Below are positions 1-8,209 of a stretch of 25,499 nt of DNA, one piece after another; the stretch's first letter is position 1; the number at the start of each line of letters is the position of its first letter. The position numbers and the translations under genes are program-made. The DNA comes from Corinectria fuckeliana (taxonomy: Eukaryota > Ascomycota > Sordariomycetes > Hypocreales > Nectriaceae). The stretch covers positions 1 to 25,499 of the forward strand of contig WPDH01000530.1 of the NCBI GenBank assembly GCA_019137255.1. The letters are read 5' to 3'. The notes under the pieces were generated by a model that worked only from the letters and a program-made list of their open reading frames with translations, did not search any database and had not been told where the DNA came from.

Positions 1-1635
1 TTACTAACTATATAGTATAAATCTAATTGTTAATTTATATACTTATTATATCTTTCTTAAGAGACTTATAAGAGTATTAAGATAGTTTTTTATACTCTTT
101 TAGCTGATTACTACTAGATTGTATAGCTAGCTTTTTAAGTAGCTATTTCTAAAATTAATAATCGTTCTCTTATATTTTATAATTCTTTTCTTATTAAGAT
201 ACTATTATTAAGACTAATTCCTAAAGAGTTAAAATATCTTTCTTAAGGCTAATCACTTAGTAATAATATTCTAAGAAGGTTTTTAATTAGAATTATTATC
301 TTATATATAATTAGAATTATATAGATAATTAGTTCTTATTATTATTATATATATCTAATATTAGGGTTTCTCTCTTATTAAGGTTATAATCCCTATAAGT
401 AATCTTTAAGTCCCCTCTTAGCACTTATTATAACCTAGCTTTATATAAGAGAGAGAGTATTCTTCTTAGTAACACCTCTTAGCTTAGTATAAAGTCTAGT
501 ATAAGAGGTATTTCCTAAGAGAGTCTCTCCTCTATAAGAAGAGTATTAATTAGATTAATCTCTTTCTCTACCTAATTAGTAAGTATAAGTTTGTTTATTA
601 TTATTAATAGTTATCTTATACTTATTATATACTTACTATACTTTATAAGAGATCTTATATAACCTCTTATTTTATATTATATACTAGTAACCTAAGTAGA
701 GTATAAAAGTAGAAGGATTATAAGAGTTAGTCTTACTAGGGTGTAAATATAAAGATTATAAAGGTAGGTATTAGTATATTATAAAGCTTTCACTTAATAA
801 GTATTTAGTAAGTACTTATTTAGTATTCTTAAAGGGGCTACTAGCTTACTATTTAGGCAAGCCTTAAGGTTAAGCCCTAAAGGCTTATATTAAGTGTTAA
901 TAGTATTAGCACTAACTATTATAATAATATTATACCTTATAATAAGTAACTTAAGCTTAGGTTAAGACCTTAATAGGTATTTTCTAAAGAGTAGCTAATA
1001 TTACTTTTTTAATAGTAGTTATAATTATTTTTATAAGAGATAATAAGATTAAGATTTTACTACTTATATATTAAGTATAGCTTTTAGTAATATTAGCTAA
1101 AGCTATTACTATTTTTTAGACTAAAAGAAAAATAGCTTTTAAGATAATTACTTTAAGTTTATATTTAGTCTTAATAATAAGATCTTTAAATTAATTATAA
1201 GTTGTTTTTATACTAGGCTTAGCTTATAATAAGAGTAGGTTTTATAGTGAAAATTTTTCCTTAAGAGAAGAAAAAAGATAGTTTATAATCTTAATATTCT
1301 CTATTTTAACTATTCTACCTATTATATATAATATAATAATAATATAAAAGTAGAAAAAGAGTAAAAAAGGTTTATAAAGAAAAATACTTAGGTTAAAATA
1401 GATTTTAAGAGTGTAACTAAGGCATAATAAGAGTAACTATTAAATGTTTATAAAAGGTTTAAGTTAAAAATATATAATTATAATATATATAAAAAAGCCT
1501 CTTATAAAAGGTTAGTAATAATAAAAGAGTGTAAGTATAGCAAACTAATTTAGGTTGTGATAAGTGTAATATTACAATTTATAACAACTAGTCTTATTAA
1601 GACTTTTATTACTATCTAATATAAGTAGAAAAGTA
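1..1635. repeat. AT-rich, RIP-degraded repeat island
   Basis: This stretch is overwhelmingly A+T, dominated by TA, TTA and CTTA words, and has stop codons in every frame; no open reading frame of useful length crosses it. CpA and TpG are scarce and TpA abundant by eye, which is the signature of repeat-induced point mutation acting on transposon DNA in filamentous ascomycetes. No element family can be recognised because the coding information is gone. The purine/pyrimidine striping (AGAGAG and TCTCTT runs around 440-560) hints at former repeats. A single TTAGGG at 361 is not a telomere array. RIP is inferred from composition, not from aligned copies. Confidence 0.8.
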
Positions 1636-1705
1636 AGTCCCTCCTCTTATTTTTTAACCAGCTCTTATTTCTAACCACTTTTCCCTACTAAAATTCACTA
1701 AAACA
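1636..1705 (+). repeat. Left terminal inverted repeat (RIP-mutated arm)
   Basis: Left arm of the TA-flanked element. Nearly every difference from the right arm is a T where the right arm has C or an A where it has G, so this arm carries most of the transition damage. Similarity continues weakly inwards past 1705 (shared TTTAAAA and CTAAAT-like words). Confidence 0.72.
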
Positions 1706-2387
1706 TATAGTTTTTAAAAGTCTTTACTAAATTAGGCAAATAAGCTTACTTACTAATATTTTTAATATAGCTAGTATTTTACTTAAGTAAGAATATTTAG
1801 AGTTTAAATTATAGATTTTAGTTATAACTAGCTAGTAAATAAATCTAAAGATAAATATTTTAATTTTATATATAACTTCTTAATAAACTTTAATAATTTA
1901 TATAAGTATTAATTAAAGCTAAGTTAAATATATAGAAAATCTTATTAATATATTTATATAAGTCTTATATATAAGAAAATCTTTAATAATTATATATATA
2001 AGTATTACTAGCTATATATAAAAAGACTTTAAAAGTAATTTTAAAAGATTTTATTTAAAGACTTTTTTAATATTATCTTATAAATTTAAGATTTCTTAAT
2101 AAGAAGATTATATTATAATACTTAACTTTAGCTTATAATTATAAGATTTTTAAAAATATTTATTTATAAAGCTTTTTTAAGATAACTTAAAATAAGATTT
2201 ATTAAGGTTTACTAGTATTTTACTAGTAAATCTTAACTAAGTTTTATTTCTTTAATAACTAAAGTATTATAATAGTAAATTATCTGAAAATTTATATATA
2301 GCTTTATATATATATAAAGACTTAATATATAAGTTTTTAGAGATTTTAGCTAAGAAATAGATTTAATATAGAATTTTAAAGTATTAC

Positions 2388-2457
2388 TGTTTTAATGGAT
2401 TTTAGTGGGGAAAAGTGGTCGGAAATAGGGGCCTGCCGGAAAATAGGGGGGGGGACT
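2388..2457 (-). repeat. Right terminal inverted repeat (GC-preserved arm)
   Basis: Right arm of the same element, ending in a run of nine G just before ACT and the flanking TA. It retains its C and G residues although the interior immediately to its left is fully AT-converted. It also contains two copies of a CGGAAA(A)TAGGGG word (about 2420-2451), a short direct repeat within the arm. Confidence 0.72.
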
Positions 2458-2609
2458 TATGCACCTTTTAGTTAGCGCTCTCCATTTAGGCTGTGACCCC
2501 TGCTGTAACCTCCACCAAGCCTTCGCACACTCAAAGAGATCTAACAATCCTACGCAGGTCCGTCTGGCCACTCTACGGCAAATCCCAGCACAGCCTCTTT
2601 GTCGCAGCT

Positions 2610-3282
2610 TCACTGCCCCAGCGGCTGAACGCCCTGAGCCGCCCTCCGCGCCAACTCCTCACGAATTCTGCCATGCAGCTCCTCGACGGCCACCTCGGTC
2701 TCGAGGACGCGGCCAACGCCAGCACGCCACGTCTCGTCTAGAGTCTTGACCTCTGCGGCGACGGCGTCCTGGCGGCTGCGGCGCTCGAGGTTGACCAGGT
2801 CGACGTCGCGCTTGGCGGCGGCCAGGTCGCGCTCGAGGCTCTGCAGCTCGGCCTCGAGCGCGTGGTTGCCCAGTAGCCAGGCGTTCTTGCCCCAGCGGTC
2901 CAGCAGCGCGAGGTTGGCTAGGCGCGCGTCCAGGTAGCTGTGGGCGACGGCCGCGGCGGGGAGGGCGGTTGCCGGCGGGGCAGAGGGCGAGGGGGCTTCG
3001 TAGCGAGCTCGGTCGAGGGGCGTTGGCGGCGCGCCCGAGGCGATCCGGGCGAGCTCGGCCTGGACGGCTGGGGAGAAGGACGATGAGGCGGAGGGCGGAG
3101 GTTGTTGGGGCGCGGAGGAGGATGCCTCGGCGGCGATGAGGGCGCGGGCGGCGGCAAGGGCGTCTAGGGTCGGTTCGGGGTCGATGTCTACGGTGAAGCG
3201 TCAGTAAGGTGCAGCAACATTGGAGGGATTGAATGAGGGACGTACAGGGTAGAGATTCGTGGTAGGCTGGTTGGACGGCCAT
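2610..3282 (-). CDS. Pre-mRNA-splicing factor SPF27 (BCAS2/Cwf7 family)
   Basis: SPF27 is a small coiled-coil subunit of the Prp19 complex (NineTeen Complex), which joins the nuclear spliceosome during activation. Two exons are read on the minus strand, 3282-3246 and 3187-2610, joined across a 58-bp GT-AG intron (3188-3245) to give 204 residues. The join restores the N-terminus MAVQPAYHESLPYIDPEPT; ESLPYIDPEPT is the conserved opening of the family. Residues 97-120 (YLDARLANLALL, then WGKNAWLLGN) are the family signature, followed by a long charged heptad region at about 121-195 with an ETWRAGVGRVLETE segment. Length is slightly below the usual 210-230. The Arg/Pro-rich reading frame that runs through the intron is an artefact. 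The gene lies only 151 bp from the end of a transposon remnant, so its 3' UTR or polyadenylation site probably lies at or inside the repeat. Confidence 0.88.
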
Positions 3283-3784
3283 GGTTGCGGCTGTGGTGGT
3301 GATGATGATGGGTGTTACTGCTTCTCGCGCGTCGCTCTTCCTTCGAGTTTGTTGCGCGAGTTGTCAGATACACAATTGCAAAGAGCGTGTCTCCCCGGAT
3401 GTTTCGTTCGGGTGTTCAGATATCGTCAGAAGTCCCTTGTTCGTCTCAGCTCGTCAGTTGGCCGGTCGGTCGTTGGCTACGGGGAGTTTCCACAGCCTCG
3501 AGCCGCTTCCGCAGGGGAAGTTTTTAGAGTGCCTGTTCCCCTGCCCGTAGTATTTGTATGCGATCGGGATCCTGATGTTGACGCTAGTGGAGGCTCCTGG
3601 CTGCCTGTTGAGGTGATCTCGAACTGCGAGAGCTGCCGAAGGTCCGTTGTGGTGGAAGTGATGTGTAGGAAGAAAGTTATGTTGTGCTTGAGGGAGCTAG
3701 AGCTGTTAGTGTTAATAATGATAGTTATATGGGGCCGGAAAAGCCTTAAAAGAACCGTGGATTAACTGTTTAGCCGGATATAAG
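3283..3784. other. Upstream region of the splicing-factor gene
   Basis: About 500 bp of mixed composition between the start codon of SPF27 and the next AT-rich island. It contains a short (GGT/GAT)n tract at 3294-3311 just upstream of the start codon. The open frames on the plus strand here show no recognisable protein features and I treat the region as promoter and 5' UTR. No clear TATA element was seen. Confidence 0.5.
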
Positions 3785-4028
3785 AGGTAATTTATATTAT
3801 ATTAACTAAATAAGTTTTAAAAGCTATTAAAGTTAAAAAGAAATATTTATTATTAAGTTATACTTTAATATTTAAGATTAATACTTTATTAATTAAGTTA
3901 ACTATATTTTATAATATTAAGTATAATCTTTTATAAGGTTTTTTTATTATATATTATTTGTTATATTACTTTCTTTTATTTGATTAGATATTAAGAAAGT
4001 CTTATAAAACTAAATAATATACACTACC
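3785..4028. repeat. Small AT-rich island with weak inverted ends
   Basis: A 244-bp block of almost pure A+T between GC-balanced flanks. The left edge reads AGGTAATTTATATTAT and the reverse complement of the right edge reads AGGTAGTGTATATTAT, matching at 14 of 16 positions, with looser similarity continuing inwards (AGTTTTAAAAG against AGTTTTATAAG). This suggests a second short, RIP-damaged inverted-repeat element, different from the one at 1636-2457. No target-site duplication could be identified, and chance matches are easy in such AT-rich DNA. Confidence 0.4.
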
Positions 4029-4779
4029 TTGAAAAAAAATACTATCTTTTAAGAAAATAGCAGGGGTTAAGCTTAGGCTAGACACTGGATTTACTGCCCC
4101 CCTGACACACTCTTACCCCGGGCTTCCATCTGGGGTTCAGGGCGGTGAGGTTCCACTGCGATAGCGATAAGATGATGAGACTGAATCCTGTTTTTGTCGG
4201 GTGTACGTGACGAGACGGCACTTCCAACTGAGCTCGCTGTTTAGCCTAAGCTGACCTAGCCTCGACGGATTTTGCACAATAGCTCTACAATTACTTGAGG
4301 GAGAATTCGAAACCCTCTCCCGATATTAGTTGCCATGCAGAAAGTACCTACTGGTGGGCAGTCAGAGACTTGACGCTCGGAGATGACATGTTGATATTCG
4401 GTGGAGACACACCGATCAAAATTCCTATGTCAAAGTCGACTCCCAGTCTACCTTCAAAGCAGTGGTTGGCCTTGACACCTCGGGCGGATGGCCCATTACC
4501 CTGCACATAAACGGTCATGATAGCAGCCAGAGGACCCTGTACCAGGTGCTTAGCAGTAAACATCGCTAATCGTGATCTAACAGGAGAAAAAGCCTGGACC
4601 AGGGACTCTAACCTGCACCAGTGGAGGGCTATCAGGTTGTGCCTTCTCTCAGTCTTGTTGCTCCTCAGGCCACCCACACTCTCTCAAAACCACACGGCAA
4701 CTCCATCCATAGGTACCCAGGTGACTCAACTCTAACACCATCACACCTTCAAGTACCGCTGCCACCACAGCTCGCCTAG
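4029..4779. other. Decayed intergenic region; possible unrecognised remnant on the minus strand
   Basis: Between the AT island and the broken hydrolase. On the minus strand an open frame covers 4348-4677, ends at a TAG that could be a mutated CAG, and contains a stretch QGNGPSARGVKANHCFEGRL that looks like real protein, but I cannot name a family and it lacks a credible start. The last 130 bp before 4780 (CA- and CT-rich, few G) look like a 5' leader for the downstream hydrolase remnant. Confidence 0.3.
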
Positions 4780-5594
4780 ATGTCTCAAGCATCAGAAAGC
4801 TCCTCCGGTGCCTCCCAGCTCGAAGAGGAACAGACCACCATCGTCCTCGGTCATGCCAATTAGTTCTGGCGCTTATCTCTTGCACATGACTACGATCTGA
4901 CCCACCCTTCTTTGTATGCCTCCGAGATGGTCACCCCGAATCTCAAGCTTCAATGCACCATGACTCCCGTCATCATCGATCCGAAGAAGACGGTTATGGT
5001 TATCGTCGATATGCAGAACTATAATCTGTCACGAGCTTTGGGCAACATTGACGAGTCCTTGTATAAGGCGGAAGAAGCTATCCTCAACCATGCTATTCCA
5101 GCCGCCCGCAAGGCTGGCATCCTGATCATCTGGCTAGTCTGGGGCCTAACAGATCAAGACCTTGCCATCACGGCACCCGCGGCCCTCTAAACACTCAAGT
5201 GGAATTCTACTGCAAAAGACAACCCGTCGACGAATCTTCAGCCCGACGAGAAGGCGACGAAAGACGGTGAGCGACGCTACCTGACCTACACTTCTACAAG
5301 AACCGCAGCTCGGGCGTTCCTGGTACCATGACTGCCTGCAACAGGCACTTCATGGACGAAGGCTTCCAGACACTGCTTTTCGCGGGCGTCAATGCCGATC
5401 AATGCGTCATAGGCTTAATATTCCGTGCTACAAACAAAGGCTTCGACAGTGTTTTGTTGAAGGATGGCTCTGTCAACAACAGCCCCGAGTTTGCTCACCT
5501 CAATGCGGAACTCAACACCATGCGGGGACTAGGCTTTACCTCAACTTGCAAGGCCTTTTCTGAGGCAGCCGAAAAGTTGGATGGTGCTGCATAA
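4780..5594 (+). pseudogene. Isochorismatase-like cysteine hydrolase, broken
   Basis: Translation from ATG 4780 gives MSQASESSSG..., a TAG stop at 4861-4863, then in the same frame WRLSLAHDYDLTHPS and the strand-1 motif VMVIVDMQN with the family's catalytic Asp. A second stop (TAA, 5188-5190) follows IIWLVWGLTDQDLA. Around 5290 the homology shifts frame to FYKNRSSGVPGT (equivalent to the catalytic Lys region) and GVNADQCV with the nucleophilic Cys at 5403-5405, ending at TAA 5592-5594. The middle segment between TDQDLA and FYKNRSSG is shorter than in intact relatives. All three catalytic residues are thus still encoded, but across two stops and a frameshift. Both stops sit where a Gln codon is plausible (CAG to TAG, CAA to TAA), that is C to T at CpA, the RIP-preferred context. 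A very unusual splicing pattern is a less likely alternative. Confidence 0.75.
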
Positions 5595-6225
5595 ATGTTG
5601 CAGCCTGTCGCGGCGGCCATTGCCAGGATATTACAACTGCGGGTAGCTATGCGTGCTTTGCAAAGGTACTGGCATGAGGAGGAAGCATGTTACCTACCTA
5701 CCTACTTACCTAAGTACCTAGTCTTTGTAGAAGCTACTTCTCCAATAAACAATTTCCATTTGTCACACAACCCACCCTGCAGTCCTCTAAATCCTACACC
5801 AAATGGATGCCCGAGCCTTGGATCTCAAATCCGACGACAGTGGGAGCAAGGTGGTTGGCATTGCGGAGAAGGAGCCTGTTGGGTAAGAGTTTCTACAATC
5901 ATCCGGATTAACTTGTAAATTTCTAGAACACAATCATGGAAAACAACAGTAGTAGCCAATGTTATAAGATCGTGAAGTTGTAGAACAGTAGAACGGTAAA
6001 CGGTGATGCATCGGCATGTCGGCTCTTCAAGCGCCGACGCGCCAGTCTCCAATCGCCTCCAGCACGTGACTTGGCGATATCGTGTCTCGGCCTCCACAGA
6101 CGGTCCATTCTGTTTAGAAGGAGAGCGCGCGAAGAGCCATCTCAGTCTTCCGCCAGCTTCTCGCCTCTTCCAGGCCTTCCATTCTTTTGTTTCTCTTCCC
6201 CCCGCGCCCCTTCCGGACGGAAATC
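5595..6225. promoter_or_regulatory. Region upstream of GPI17 with E-box and TACC repeats
   Basis: Apart from the possible exon at 5803 no gene is seen. 5691-5721 is a short run of TACCTA/TACTTA units, common in fungal intergenic DNA. A CACGTG E-box lies at 6063-6068 (AGCACGTGAC), 158 bp before the GPI17 start codon, and is the best candidate promoter element; CACGTG is bound by fungal bHLH factors such as Cbf1/CPF1 relatives. The 60 bp before the ATG are pyrimidine-rich, as is usual for 5' leaders in these fungi. Confidence 0.4.
5803..5976 (+). pseudogene. Possible truncated first exon of an unidentified gene
   Basis: ATG at 5803 in a good context (CACCAAATGG) opens MDARALDLKSDDSGSKVVG, a hydrophilic N-terminus of the kind seen at the start of fungal membrane transporters. 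After 80 nt there is a plausible 44-bp intron, 5883-5926 (GTAAGA start, TTAAC branch-like word, CTAG end), but the next frame stops at 5974-5976 after about 42 residues in total. I read this as the 5' remnant of a gene whose body was lost; it could also be a chance small open frame. The family is not recognised. Confidence 0.28.
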
Positions 6226-7946
6226 ATGGCGCCCGACTCCGAGTCGCCGACGGCCCCGTCCTCTCTTGCTGCCGAGGAGACCCCCCCCAGCTCCAACTCC
6301 AAATCCGAGCTCAAGCTCCCGCCTCCCGAGAAGCCGTCCGACGTCCGCCGGCGCTCCTACATCGTCTTGTCCTTCTGGCTCGTCGTTATCTTTCTCGGCT
6401 TGCCCATCTGGTGGAAGACGACTACCATCTACCGCGCCAACCTGCCCCTCGATGGCATGCTTGAATGGGCGGAGGGCAAGGTGAGAGAAGTTCCCCGTCG
6501 CACAACGTCCCAATTGCACCCGCTGTCATGCTCAGAGCTATGCTGACCGAGTCTGTCTAGGCTTGCCGCCCTGTCTTTCCCCTTCAGATCTCCATCAAGG
6601 CCGACTCTCTCCACGAGAACGAGGCACAGAACCTCGTGCGCTTGACCCAGCACGCCCTCGACGACCACAACGACTTCTCCGGCCACCATCTACGCCTGCA
6701 GCTGGCCCCCCGGCGCAGCAGTAACGGCGACGCTGCACCCGCCCACGATAACTCCCAGGTCGCCTTGACGATCCAACTCACCCCCGGCGAGACCAACGCG
6801 GCCTCGCTCAACCCACATTCCGCAGTCCTCGACATCATCTACCCGCCCAACGCCATCCCCTCGCCTTCCTCATCCTCGTCCGCCCTCGCCACCTACATCG
6901 CCAAAGAGCTCCAATCGACCTTTTCCGAGGAGCAGTCCACCATCTCCTACCTCCTCTCCACCTCGTCCGCGCCCGATGCCCGGCCCCAGAGCCTCGCCCC
7001 CGACGCCGCCGAGCTGCTCTCCAAGCGCACCACGCGGTCCCTGCGGTACGCGCCCACATACCACCTGACCTTTTCGCTCTTCACCGCCGGCGCAGTGCCC
7101 AACTCGTGGGATATCGAAGCCGCCGTCGACGAATACATGAAGCCCATGCTCGATGTGCTGGGCCCCATCCACAACTTCACCATTGACAGCCAGGTCCAAC
7201 TCTATGCGACACCCGGTGTACAGTCCCAGGTCCTGAGCAAGGCTGACCTCGCGTCTTTTATCAACGCCGCCGAGTGGCCGCTGTCGCCCTCTATTGGCGG
7301 TGCCCCGACGGTCAACTTTGTCATCTACATTGGCGATCAGAACGTCGGTCTTGAATCCGAATCGGAAACGTCGCAGTCGTGGATGGTCCCTCAGTGGGGC
7401 AGCGTCTATCTGCTGTCACTCCCAAACACCACGAATCATGTATCTAGCGAGACGCTCCGACAGCCCATGCTCACCTTCACCGGCCATCTACTGTCCCTGC
7501 TCGGCACGCCCCAGTCTGGCTCCCTTCTTCTCCGGCTATCGACGCTCTCGCGAATCCGCTCCGCCGACCTCATTCTTCGCGCCTCGTCCACCCTCGGCTC
7601 CCTGGCCCGTCTTACCCTGGCGCTCCCCTCCATCTCGATCCCCCGCAGCGTTGCTGACGGCGTCACTTCCACCATGGACCACCTGCAGCAGGCCTGCGGT
7701 AGTCTAGGCGGCCCCGAGGGACTGTACCATGCGCGGATCGCCGAGGAGGAGGCGGAGCGGGCCTTCTTCGAGAAGAGCATGGTCGGCCAGCTGTATTTCC
7801 CCGACGAACACAAGATCGCCGTGTACCTGCCCCTGCTGGGGCCTGTAGGAGTTCCCCTAGTCATGGGGCTGATCAACGAATTGAAGAACTGGGTCAAGAG
7901 GAGGAGGCAACGGGCCAAGGAGGCGGGTAAAAAGAAGACGCAATAA
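6226..7946 (+). CDS. GPI17: GPI transamidase subunit GPI17 / PIG-S
   Basis: PIG-S/Gpi17 is a subunit of the ER GPI transamidase, which removes the C-terminal signal of precursor proteins and attaches the preassembled GPI anchor. Two exons, 6226-6480 and 6561-7946, joined across an 80-bp GT-AG intron, give 546 residues, normal for the family. A hydrophobic segment at about 44-63 (SYIVLSFWLVV...) is followed by a large lumenal domain; a second membrane segment lies at about 504-523 (IAVYLPLLGPVGVPLVMGLI), matching the two-TM topology and the conserved C-terminal DEHKIAVYLPLLGP block. The protein ends KKTQ, fitting the cytosolic KKXX ER-retrieval signal. An alternative in-frame acceptor (CAG at 6585-6587) would drop nine residues (ACRPVFPLQ); I prefer the upstream one because that block looks conserved. 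An AATAAA overlaps the stop codon. Confidence 0.93.
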
Positions 7947-8209
7947 ATGAGATGAATTAGGAGGGTATTCATGTATAACAAACACGATCTACATCTAATC
8001 AAGCAAACAACGTATGTACTCCCTTGCCCATCGTGTCTGTAGCTCTCTGCTGCAGTAATTGTAAATTCTGGACACTGTCTACTGTCCGATACCGTACAGG
8101 AAGCCTTCAATACTCGTGTATCATGACTACCACTCGATGATGTCCAGTATCATTGAGTCGTCCGGTAACTAACATCTCGACGACAGGACATGCTACTCGA
8201 AGCGCTGGG

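Larger units (their letters stand above)
1636..2457. mobile_element. TA-flanked TIR transposon remnant, non-autonomous, 822 bp
   Basis: The two ends are inverted copies of each other: about 70 bp at 1636-1705 pairs with the reverse complement of 2388-2457, both starting AGTCCC and both flanked by TA (1634-1635 and 2458-2459). By hand alignment roughly 54 of 70 columns match and 15 of the 16 mismatches are C/T or G/A transitions. TIRs bounded by a duplicated TA are the hallmark of the Tc1/mariner/pogo superfamily, and pogo-type fungal elements such as Fot1 are known to begin with AGT. The roughly 680-bp interior is too short for a full transposase (Fot1 is about 1.9 kb), is saturated with stops and is very AT-rich, so this is a MITE-like or internally deleted copy. 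Family assignment beyond the superfamily is inference. Confidence 0.75.

Noticed and set aside
361..366. TTAGGG in the left AT-rich region, considered as telomeric
   Set aside because: A single copy, with no array.
2659..3282. Arg/Pro-rich 207-codon open frame on the minus strand
   Set aside because: It reads through the SPF27 intron and then the wrong frame of exon 2; splicing gives the conserved protein instead.
4348..4677. Minus-strand open frame with a protein-like stretch
   Set aside because: No family recognised, no believable start, stop codons on both sides; kept only as a note in the regional entry.
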